A DNA stretch of 64,000 bases, from assembly GCF_010111755.1 (NCBI RefSeq), contig NC_088953.1:310001-374000 (forward strand), in the 5' to 3' direction. Origin of the DNA: Nakaseomyces glabratus. Taxonomy: Eukaryota > Ascomycota > Saccharomycetes > Saccharomycetales > Saccharomycetaceae. Shown here one piece after another: positions 50,639 through 59,063 of the stretch. Made by a program: the position numbers and the translations under genes. The notes under the pieces are model-generated. The model was not told the DNA's origin. It was given only the letters and a program-made list of their open reading frames with translations, and made no database searches. The stretch's first letter is position 1. Every line of letters begins with the position of its first letter.

Positions 50639-50661
50639 GGTGGGGGGGGGTAGGGGGTGGA
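50639..50661. other. G-rich tract
   Basis: Runs of eight and five G separated by TA, flanked by GG pairs. It could form a G-quadruplex on the plus strand; fold not tested. Confidence 0.5.
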
Positions 50662-50982
50662 GTATGCCGCACGCAGGAAGTTAGGAGAAGGGTTCTGCGG
50701 GGGATCGTCTCTTGTGAAAGTAATGTGCATTTTTGGTTTCGCGGGTACTGCGCATTTCTAACTTCTCTCCACCGCCATTCCGTATTCTCGGGTATCGGGA
50801 TAACGAGAAATTAGACCATTGTGCGTATCCCTCTCTGTGGTTTTTTAGTTTTCTCTCTGTGTCTGTTCCTCCCCAGGATTTCCTCTTCCGGGAGATCTAT
50901 CAATTAATTTACCCCAGATCCTACCCCGCCCCCGCATTTTTTTTCTGTTGCAGAACTATTCCTTGTCCACACAAAGTAGCGT

Positions 50983-51030
50983 ACAGACACAGACACAGAC
51001 ACAGACCACAAGTACTGGTACTGGTACTGG
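50983..51030. repeat. (ACAGAC)4 and (TACTGG)3 microsatellites
   Basis: Four perfect ACAGAC units at 50983-51006 and three perfect TACTGG units at 51013-51030. Confidence 0.92.
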
Positions 51031-51443
51031 TTCAGGTATGATTCACAAAAGCGTACAATTCACGTTGAACACATTTTGTCCTGGATTTTCCAAGCAACAA
51101 CATACACCGCCTCCGTACGGCTGGTTCTGTTGTTCTCGGATGTAACAGCGTTGTCTCCGTATTGTGTCAAAAGAAAATTTTTTAAAAAAGTTTGGAACCT
51201 GTGTTCTCGAGGCTTCGCAGTAATAGCACTGCAGGACCACCTGCAGGCCAGCACAGATTCATCGTTTATGGTGATTGCAACTCTAATTTAAGAAAAAAGA
51301 ACAAAGAAAGCACATGCACGCGTACACAAGAAGTGCGGCTGTTTCAGAGTTATAGTAGTGTACGATTTTACTTCAAGGTACGTTGTTACCCGGCCTTCTT
51401 TTGCTCCAAATAGGGAAATGATATTTAGGGATTCTCAGTAGAC

Positions 51444-51678
51444 TAGCCGTGTCTCCCTGAGAAATCCGAGAGCTTTTATATCTTATTCTTGTAGCCGCCT
51501 TTCCCGATAGGGAAATCAAGGAGCTTTTTTTAGCCGCCTTTCTCAATTGGGATATCAAGGAACTTTTTTTAGCCGCCTTTCCCGATTGGGAAATCAAGGA
51601 GCTATTAGATCTATTCTTCTAGCCGCCTTTCCCGATTGGGGAATCAAGGAGCTTTGTTTTCCTAGCCGCCTTTCCCAA
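51444..51678. repeat. TAGCCGCCTT + TTTCCC/GGGAAA dyad array
   Basis: Six units start with TAGCCG at 51444, 51492, 51531, 51570, 51620 and 51663 (spacing 48, 39, 39, 50, 43). Five carry exact TAGCCGCCTT. Perfect or near-perfect dyads follow at 51500-51515 and 51578-51593 (TTTCCCGATTGGGAAA type), imperfect ones in other units; most continue ATCAAGGAGC and a T run. TAGCCGCC is 8 of 10 bases of the Ume6 URS1 site; the dyad resembles Mcm1/early-cell-cycle boxes with one mismatch. A TATA box (TATATAAAG, 51690-51698) follows at once. Confidence 0.85.
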
Positions 51679-52040
51679 AAAAAAAACCTTATATAAAGGG
51701 CCCGGAAATCCTTGAGAAATTATTTTTCTCTACATTCCCGCCGATGAAACAGAACGTAATGGGATCCACCCCCAATTGTGTGTAATTACTGTATGTATAT
51801 TTAAATTTTGCATGCATCTGCAACAGATGAGTCACTAACAGATACCGTTCAAAATTTTTTGGAATCTTCTAGCAATTATTTAGCTAGACCCATCCCAAAT
51901 TTACTGCAACAACAGATGTTGTGTTTTTTTTTATTATGCTGCACTGATACTTGGAAAATGTGTCATACTATATACACATATCCCCGGTACAAGTCTATGA
52001 CTGATCTTCTTACGTCCCATACGACACAAGCTTTCCCCCT

Positions 52041-52193
52041 TCCACGGGATCTATTATGAAAGAAAGAAAAAAATATTGAAAAGTATGTGTCATAGCAGAC
52101 CAATTGTGTGATTCACGCTTCCCTTCCGGGGAATCACGAACGAGTGAAGTGGGTTTGTTGCTGCACTTAACAAACTTGAGTACAACCCACGGA
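52041..52193. promoter_or_regulatory. Near-PDRE sites upstream of YBT1
   Basis: TCCACGGG (52041-52048) and CCCACGGA (52186-52193) each match the Pdr1 site TCCACGGA at 7 of 8 bases, 300-450 bases upstream of YBT1. Neither is an exact site. Confidence 0.25.
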
Positions 52194-52490
52194 ACAATCA
52201 GCTGTGCATTGTTCTACATATCTGTCAAAAAAAAAGGAAAAAAAGAAATGTGAAATCGTTCTCTCTTTTTTTTCTCGGAAAGCAAGAAAATTTTTTTTTT
52301 TTTATTTTTTTGTTCAGATGCATGTAATCCCTACAATGTAATGTTCTACAGCGCGATGAGGTTGGAAATATAAAAACCTTATATAAACTCCCCCAATTTT
52401 GCCATTGTTATCCCTGAGTATTTTGATATTTAGTTTGATTTACTCACAAACCTCAAACAAACATAGACACTACCAATAAAACAATTCAGT

Positions 52491-55400
52491 ATGGTTGTGG
52501 AGGCGATGAGTTCCTGCCAATTTTGGTATTTCGATGATATCACAAAGTATGGTAGAATTGAAGTACTAAACAATTACGTACCGACAACGCTGGTGACTAT
52601 ATCAATACTGATACTTTTGCATAATTTTTTCATCCGGTTTTACAAATATGATATAAAGAAAGAAACACCTACACCGAGCCTGTCATTGAAACTGAGCTCA
52701 TTAAACTTATCAGAATCTGATGAAGAGATGCCTTTGACAATGCACGCACAACACAATTACGGTAGTCACCCTTCACCAAGTGAACTGAATACCGATAGCT
52801 CAGCATTGTATGATAGACATTTCTCCATAAATAACATTGATTCAGGTGAGGTTAATGACCCAACTAAATACCATCTTATCAAACGTAATATGTTTGAAAA
52901 ATTCAGAGTGGTAATAGAATTTGTAATTGTAGCATTCCAATTACTACTGCATTGCTACCTCTCTATTGAAAAATCTAACTTAAATGGAGACTTACAGAAA
53001 TTCCATTTTAAGCCACACGTGTTGTTGTGGACAATCTTGTTCACGCTAGCAACGTTACGGGTATTGAACTTGAATCAAAATAACAAGTTTGTTAATAAAT
53101 ACTCGGGTAATATTTGGTTAGTGTCATTCGCTAACTACACGGTGATCTTCTTAGCTCACATTTTACCTTTTAGATCGGCGCTTATTGGGCATGTAAATGA
53201 CTACGGTAGCTCACAATATTACAAATCTCAATTCTGGTTGAACCTGGTTTTAATGGCACTGTTATTGACATCTCCAATTGGAAACAATCTGCCAGTGCTT
53301 TACCAACCACAACAGGATAGAGCACCTTCCCCAGAACCATACGTCTCTTTACTGACGTTTTTCAGTTTCCATTGGGTTCAACCTTTCATAAACAAGGCTT
53401 ACAAGAATAACAGTTTGTCACATTCTGATCTGTGGTCTTTGAAATTGGAGGACTACTCAATTAATGTGATGAAAAGTTTTCTCGAATTCCGTAACAGACC
53501 TTCAATGAGAAGTTCAAGATTTGGTATTTCTTTACTAAGATATTTCTTAAACTTATTTATGTTTCAATGGTGCTTCACAACTATATCTGCATTTTCAATC
53601 TTTGTGCCAACTATCTTGCTGAAGAAATTGCTAGATTTCATTGAGCATAAGGATAAAGGTTCTATGAACCTTGCATGGTTCTATGTCTTTGGAATGTTTA
53701 TTTCAAGGTTCATTGTTGCAATTTGTGACCATTGTAACTTGTTCTTGGGGAGAAGAGTCTGTGTTCGAATGAAAAGTATCATTATTTCAGAAATCTACAG
53801 TAAAGCTTTGAAAAGAAAGATTACTAAACAATCAAAACCAGCTGACGAAAATAATGAGAATGATATGATAAAGCATGACGAAGTGTCACCCCAGGAGGTA
53901 AATGACACCACTCATGTTAATGCAGATGAGGAATCCTACTCTTCCAATTTAGGATCCATTATTAACCTAATGTCAGTTGACGCCTTCAAGATATCAGAAT
54001 TGTGTGCTTACTTACATTATTTTTTGGAAACAGCTATTATGTTGACGGTTTCCTTGATTTTGCTGTACAAGGTTATTGGTACAGCTGCTTTTGTTGGTAT
54101 TTTAATCACTATTATTATCATTCCTATTAATTCCAAGTTGTATGCCGTTGTAGGCACATTGCAAGCAGGTAACTTAGCATGCACAGATAAAAGAGTCGAA
54201 AAATTGAATGAATCTTTCCAAGCCATTAGAATCATCAAATACTTCTCTTGGGAAGACAAGTTCAAGGAAGGTATCATGCTTGTTAGAGAAAAGGAATTGG
54301 CTTTGCTGTTGAAAAGATGTATGGTCTGGTGTGTACTCGCATTCTCATGGTTTATCACTCCAACATTAATTACTGGTTGTACCTTTGCTTATTCTATTTT
54401 AATTGAGAAAAAGCAACTAACAACACCTGTCGCTTTCACTGCACTTTCTTTATTTACTTTATTGAGAGATCCATTGGATAGAATTTCCGATATGTTAAGT
54501 TATCTGATTCAATCAAAAATATCTTTGGACAGAGTTCAACGTTTCTTGGAAACAGAAGAGACTGATAAGTACGATCAACTTACCGTAGATAAAAACGGTA
54601 AGCGGTTGGCATTTGAAAATGTAACATTGAGATGGGACAGCGATAAGGATTCGTTTGTATTGAGAAACTTGGATATTGAGTTTATGACTGGTAAGCTTAA
54701 TGTTATTGTTGGTGCTACAGGCTCTGGTAAAACTTCGATACTTATGGGTTTATTGGGTGAAATGCAATTGTCTGAGGGTAAAATAATTGTTCCAAGTTTG
54801 TCTCCTAGACACGAATATCAATCACAAGCGGGTGTGATTAATGATTCTATTGCCTATTGTTCACAAGCTGCCTGGTTATTAAACGACACTGTCCGTAATA
54901 ATATTTTGTTCAACGCTCCATTCGATCAAGCCCGTTATGATGCTGTCGTAGAAGCATGCAGTTTGAAAAGAGATTTCCAGATATTAAAAGCTGGAGACAG
55001 TACTGAAATTGGTGAAAAGGGTATTACCTTGTCAGGTGGTCAAAAGCAAAGAGTATCCTTAGCCAGAGCTCTTTACTCCAGTGCAGGTCATTTGCTTCTA
55101 GATGATTGTCTAAGTGCTGTTGATTCACATACTGCGTTATGGATTTATGATAAATGCATCAGTGGTCCATTGATGGAGGGTAGAACCTGTATCTTAGTAA
55201 CACATAATATTGCATTGACAATGAAGAATGCAGATTTCGTTGTCATGATTGAAGATGGTAAGGTTAAAGAAAAGGGTACACCCATTGAGCTTCTTGCCAA
55301 AGGACTACTAGGTGAGGATGAAAATATGAAGAAATCAATTATCTCAAGAAGTGCTTCTTCCGCCTCATTAAAGGGTAAATCAGAGAGGTCTCTGGGTACT

Positions 55401-57437
55401 ACACCAGCTCCTGTTGAAATTGTACAAGACAGTACGCCTGTTAATGATGATGGTAAATTGATTGAAGAAGAAGGTAAAGCAATGGGATTTGTTGGAAAGG
55501 AAATTTACAAATGGTACATAAAGATGTATGGTGGTTGGTATACAATTGTTGCCTTAGCATCCGTCTTTACTGCAATTTTGTGTTTGCAAATTACACAGGC
55601 CTGGTGGATACGTAACTGGACTGTGAAGAGGTTTTCAGACGTCGATGAGAGCAATTATAATCTACCAGCAAGTACATTTATTGTAGAAAGCAGAAATAGA
55701 GTGCTTTTAACTAATGAAGCTGGTAAGAAAGAATCAGAAAATCAGAATGCAGGAATAGCCAAATTTCTGGTAGTTTACTGTTTAATAGGTGTTATGTCTT
55801 CTATTATTGGATCCATTAAGACATTCGTGAACTCTTTATTCGGTATTAGAGCCTCTAAACTGATTTTTGATTCTTTGTTAGATAGAGTTTTACATGCTAG
55901 GGTTAGATTTTTTGATTCAACTCCAATCGGTAGAATTATGAATAGATTTTCAAAGGACATTGAATCCATTGATCAAGAAATTCCACCTAACATCCAAAGT
56001 GTGTTCTACTCAGCCATTGAAGTTTTTGCAACTTTGTTGTTGATATCTTACATTACACCTGCATTTTTCCCAGTTGCGATTATTATTGTTCTAGGCTACT
56101 CAATTGTTGGATTCTTTTATTTGACTACATCAAGGGAACTGAAACGGTTAGATTCAATTAGTAAATCGCCTATTTTCCAGCATTTCTCTGAGACCCTTGT
56201 TGGGGTAACCACAATTCGTGCTTTTGGTGACGAGCAAAGATTTATTAAGGAGAACTTATCCATGATAGATCAAAATAGTATGCCATTTTTTTACTTGTGG
56301 GTAGTCAATAGATGGCTGTCTTTCAGAATTGATTTGATAGGTGCTTTGGTTATATTTTCTTCTGGTGTTTTCATTCTTTTAAACATTAACAACATTGATG
56401 CTGGTTTGGCGGGTATTTCTTTAACCTATGCTATCTCGTTCACTGAGGCTGCATTGTGGTTAGTCCGTCAATACTCAGAACTTGAAATGAATATGAACTC
56501 AGTAGAGCGTGTCCTTGAGTACATGAATATTGAACAAGAACCACTTATTGCTGATCCTGCCAATGCAGTGACACCGCCACCGCAATGGCCTGACAGTGGT
56601 AAGGTGGAAGTTAATAATCTATCATTGAAATATGCACCACATTTGCCTTATGTGATAAAAGATGTGACATTTACCATTGAGCCATTAGAAAAGGTCGGTA
56701 TTGTAGGACGTACTGGTGCAGGTAAATCTACTATTATTACTGCCTTGTTTAGATTCTTGGAAGCTGACACAGGTTCAATCAAGCTTGATGGTGTTAATAT
56801 TGCCAATATTGATTTGAAAAGGTTACGTCGTTCGATTACTATAATTCCTCAGGATCCTACTTTGTTTGCGGGTAGCATTCGGAGCAACTTAGATCCATAT
56901 GACGAATACTCTGATGAAGAGATATTTACTGCACTAAAGCGTGTCAATTTGGTTAGTACTGAAGAGATGGAAGCCAGTACAAGTGAAATTCAAAGCAACT
57001 CTTCTAAGAATGTTAATAAGTTTTTGAACCTGGAAAGTGAAATTGCCGAAGGTGGTAGTAACTTTTCACAAGGTCAAAGGCAATTGATGTGTTTAGCGAG
57101 ATCATTACTTCGTATGCCTAAGGTTATTTTATTAGATGAAGCTACTGCATCAATTGATTACAACTCTGATGCTAAGATTCAAGAAACGATTAGACAGGAG
57201 TTTAACAACAGTACGGTTTTGACAATTGCTCACCGTTTGCGTTCTATTGTCGACTATGACAAGATTCTTGTTATGGATGCAGGTGAAGTGAAAGAATTTG
57301 ACCATCCCTATTCCTTACTATTAGAAAAGAAAAGTATTTTCTACAATATGTGTGAGGATAGTGGAGAGTTGGATGTTCTGATAGACCTGGCCAAGAAGTC
57401 GTTCATTTCGAGATTGAACTCTGATTCCAAGAAATAA
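52491..57437 (+). CDS. YBT1: ABCC-family vacuolar transporter Ybt1
   Basis: A 1,648-residue full-length ABC transporter of the MRP/ABCC class. S. cerevisiae Ybt1 (1,661 residues) moves bile acids and other substrates into the vacuole. It has an N-terminal extra membrane domain (TMD0), TMD1, nucleotide-binding domain 1 (Walker A GATGSGKTS at about 741-749, signature LSGGQ 847-851, then LLLDDCLSAVD), a linker, TMD2, and domain 2 (Walker A GRTGAGKST from Gly1406, signature FSQGQ, then VILLDEATASID). The non-canonical second signature is normal for the class. Vmr1 and Nft1 are the alternatives; the FPS1-LDB18 neighbourhood favours YBT1 (YLL048C). Confidence 0.95.
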   Translation: MVVEAMSSCQFWYFDDITKYGRIEVLNNYVPTTLVTISILILLHNFFIRFYKYDIKKETPTPSLSLKLSSLNLSESDEEMPLTMHAQHNYGSHPSPSELNTDSSALYDRHFSINNIDSGEVNDPTKYHLIKRNMFEKFRVVIEFVIVAFQLLLHCYLSIEKSNLNGDLQKFHFKPHVLLWTILFTLATLRVLNLNQNNKFVNKYSGNIWLVSFANYTVIFLAHILPFRSALIGHVNDYGSSQYYKSQFWLNLVLMALLLTSPIGNNLPVLYQPQQDRAPSPEPYVSLLTFFSFHWVQPFINKAYKNNSLSHSDLWSLKLEDYSINVMKSFLEFRNRPSMRSSRFGISLLRYFLNLFMFQWCFTTISAFSIFVPTILLKKLLDFIEHKDKGSMNLAWFYVFGMFISRFIVAICDHCNLFLGRRVCVRMKSIIISEIYSKALKRKITKQSKPADENNENDMIKHDEVSPQEVNDTTHVNADEESYSSNLGSIINLMSVDAFKISELCAYLHYFLETAIMLTVSLILLYKVIGTAAFVGILITIIIIPINSKLYAVVGTLQAGNLACTDKRVEKLNESFQAIRIIKYFSWEDKFKEGIMLVREKELALLLKRCMVWCVLAFSWFITPTLITGCTFAYSILIEKKQLTTPVAFTALSLFTLLRDPLDRISDMLSYLIQSKISLDRVQRFLETEETDKYDQLTVDKNGKRLAFENVTLRWDSDKDSFVLRNLDIEFMTGKLNVIVGATGSGKTSILMGLLGEMQLSEGKIIVPSLSPRHEYQSQAGVINDSIAYCSQAAWLLNDTVRNNILFNAPFDQARYDAVVEACSLKRDFQILKAGDSTEIGEKGITLSGGQKQRVSLARALYSSAGHLLLDDCLSAVDSHTALWIYDKCISGPLMEGRTCILVTHNIALTMKNADFVVMIEDGKVKEKGTPIELLAKGLLGEDENMKKSIISRSASSASLKGKSERSLGTTPAPVEIVQDSTPVNDDGKLIEEEGKAMGFVGKEIYKWYIKMYGGWYTIVALASVFTAILCLQITQAWWIRNWTVKRFSDVDESNYNLPASTFIVESRNRVLLTNEAGKKESENQNAGIAKFLVVYCLIGVMSSIIGSIKTFVNSLFGIRASKLIFDSLLDRVLHARVRFFDSTPIGRIMNRFSKDIESIDQEIPPNIQSVFYSAIEVFATLLLISYITPAFFPVAIIIVLGYSIVGFFYLTTSRELKRLDSISKSPIFQHFSETLVGVTTIRAFGDEQRFIKENLSMIDQNSMPFFYLWVVNRWLSFRIDLIGALVIFSSGVFILLNINNIDAGLAGISLTYAISFTEAALWLVRQYSELEMNMNSVERVLEYMNIEQEPLIADPANAVTPPPQWPDSGKVEVNNLSLKYAPHLPYVIKDVTFTIEPLEKVGIVGRTGAGKSTIITALFRFLEADTGSIKLDGVNIANIDLKRLRRSITIIPQDPTLFAGSIRSNLDPYDEYSDEEIFTALKRVNLVSTEEMEASTSEIQSNSSKNVNKFLNLESEIAEGGSNFSQGQRQLMCLARSLLRMPKVILLDEATASIDYNSDAKIQETIRQEFNNSTVLTIAHRLRSIVDYDKILVMDAGEVKEFDHPYSLLLEKKSIFYNMCEDSGELDVLIDLAKKSFISRLNSDSKK

Positions 57438-57570
57438 GATCATTATCCTATTTCATTTGTATTTATTTAAATTGCATTATTATTATATTCATTAATATTT
57501 TCATTATAATACACATATCTTTTCTTTTTTTCAAGTTGTCATTGGTTTATGTCATTCATTTGTCGTTAAT

Positions 57571-57613
57571 CATCTCTGATCATCTCTGATCATCTCTGAT
57601 CATCTCTGATCAT
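57571..57613. repeat. CATCTCTGAT repeat, period 10, overlapping the LDB18 stop codon
   Basis: Four perfect direct copies of CATCTCTGAT at 57571-57610 plus CAT. The LDB18 stop (57590-57592 on the minus strand) and its last seven codons are built from this repeat. Confidence 0.95.
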
Positions 57614-58213
57614 TAGTCTGTCTTCAAGATATTTTACGTATTGTTGGTGTTTCCTATGTCGCAGTTTCAATCTATAAGCTAGTACTATTGTGCGTTTGAT
57701 GCATACGTTACAGTTTGTAAACAATTGATTTATTTGGGAGATTATATCGGTGTCCAATGCAAGAGATTCAGTTGTATCCAATCGTAGTGAGTCTCTATAA
57801 AGAGTCTCTAGTTGTATGAGCGATCTGGCCATGACTTCTAATCTTTCGATGACCACTATCTCGTATGGGTTATCACCTTCGTCTTGCTGTTGTTTTGCTA
57901 AGAGAGCCGATTCCTGATGGTTCATCAGTAACTCCATCAGTAGCCGTGACTCCACGGTCGCGGTATTGATCCAGCTATTGAGTTTTAATGTAACTGCATC
58001 TAGGATAGCCGATAATGTGGTATTGCTGTGGCTGAATTTATCCAGATCAATTGCCTCGGTGCCTATCAAGCTCTCGAGGTGAGCTAGCCGTGCCCCGAGC
58101 GAGACGTCCTCCGGGCTTTCGCGGGTGTGTAGCATCAAGGTTTGTGTTGTGAGGGAGAGATAGTCAAGTACTTGTGGACCCGGTTGAAATGCCAAACACA
58201 GGAGTGCAGCCAT
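57590..58213 (-). CDS. LDB18: Dynactin subunit Ldb18-like protein
   Basis: A 207-residue, helix-rich protein with no catalytic motif (for example LGARLAHLESLIG, IVVIERLEVMARSLIQLETLYRDSLRL). I assign it to LDB18, the p24-like dynactin subunit (about 179 residues in S. cerevisiae), mainly from position between YBT1 and FRE6 (YLL049W), plus its helical heptad-like pattern. The frame opens further to an ATG at 58312, but the extra 33 residues look non-coding and the ATG at 58213 gives a better size. The last codons come from a 10-base tandem repeat. PAC1, another dynein-pathway gene, is at 14 kb. Confidence 0.7.
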   Translation of the reverse strand: MAALLCLAFQPGPQVLDYLSLTTQTLMLHTRESPEDVSLGARLAHLESLIGTEAIDLDKFSHSNTTLSAILDAVTLKLNSWINTATVESRLLMELLMNHQESALLAKQQQDEGDNPYEIVVIERLEVMARSLIQLETLYRDSLRLDTTESLALDTDIISQINQLFTNCNVCIKRTIVLAYRLKLRHRKHQQYVKYLEDRLMIRDDQR

Positions 58214-59063
58214 CTTGTTGGAAGGCGTACGTGTTGAAAGCACAATAGACCTGGACCCATAGTGCAGCTCTCTAGATGGCCAAGGTAGTATGGTATACAC
58301 AGAGAGTTGCACAAGAGAGAGAAGCTAACGAGCATTTATTGATCACACAGAGAAAGGTCACGTTACCCTTTGTCGTACAACCATATATATAGTGTGGTTG
58401 CACGGCGTGTCAGATGCCGTACGTACAAAGTGTGCAATTGCAAGTAGATTTACCCGGCTTTTTTATGTTTTCTTTTCTGGGTATTCCATCCGGGTAAAAC
58501 ACGCAGAGAATAACAGTTTCCTCTTTTGGGAATAGGCGGGAAGAGCTGCGACTCGCCTTCTTCCTCTCTGTCTCTTCTAAGAAACTAGCGTAGGCAGAGG
58601 AAAAAAAACGGGTGCAGTTAAACATCAGAAGGGAGCGCCCAGTTTATGTAGCATTCGTTTACTTAGACAGGTCCGCAGGAAGAGGGTATCAACCCACCCG
58701 GAGAATCCATGAAAGCATAAATAAAGTATAAATAGTCATCGGTAAACTGAGAAACTTTCCTTTGGCTTCCAGTCCCGAGTGCGAGATCATAGAAATAGCC
58801 GCCTTAACAGCACCCTTTCTTGTTGGTAGTACTCTTTCCTGGGCGGTTTGGCGTGGAATATTCGAAGCTTCGGTTCGGCGGTTGTGCATTAGTTCCCTTT
58901 TCTTTCTATTTTCTTTCTAAGCATTTCTCGGTAGCGTGGCGACGGCAACAACATACTGCAATGTATTGACTACAACAAGAAATAAGATACTGTTTTACTA
59001 CGAATTACAAGGAAGAAACTACAAAAAAATAAACGATAGAATACGAAAACGCAATACTGGAAA
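58214..59063. other. LDB18/FRE6 divergent intergenic region
   Basis: 850 bases. It contains Aft-type sites (separate entry) and one TAGCCGCCTT at 58796-58805, the same decamer that makes up the array near YBT1. S. cerevisiae COF1 lies in the matching interval; no cofilin coding sequence is present here. Confidence 0.6.
58610..58616. promoter_or_regulatory. Aft1/Aft2-type iron-responsive element
   Basis: GGGTGCA, the inverse of TGCACCC (full YRCACCC match), 448 bases upstream of FRE6. A second core GCACCC is at 58813-58818. In S. cerevisiae Aft factors induce FRE genes in low iron; the iron regulon of C. glabrata is partly rewired, so function is inferred. Confidence 0.5.

Larger units (their letters stand above)
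49483..52490. other. 3-kb gene-free region between FPS1 and YBT1
   Basis: 3,008 bases between divergent genes. It holds T- and C-rich tracts, a G-rich tract (50639-50661), (ACAGAC)4 and (TACTGG)3 repeats, the TAGCCGCCTT/dyad array, and two copies of AAAAACCTTATATAAA (51683-51697 region and 52374-52387 region). In S. cerevisiae RPL8B and RNP1 lie in the matching interval; I find no trace of either. Short open frames (50733-51041, 51808-52059) lack family features. Confidence 0.6.

Noticed and set aside
50733..51041. 102-codon open frame in the FPS1-YBT1 gap
   Set aside because: It runs through polypyrimidine sequence and the ACAGAC/TACTGG microsatellites, with no recognisable family.
51852..51862. 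Sm-like AAATTTTTTGG as evidence for a spliceosomal or telomerase RNA
   Set aside because: I found no U1, U2, U4 or U5 signature and no telomere template nearby; an A/T run followed by GG is common in this sequence. Kept only as a side note to the possible transcript.
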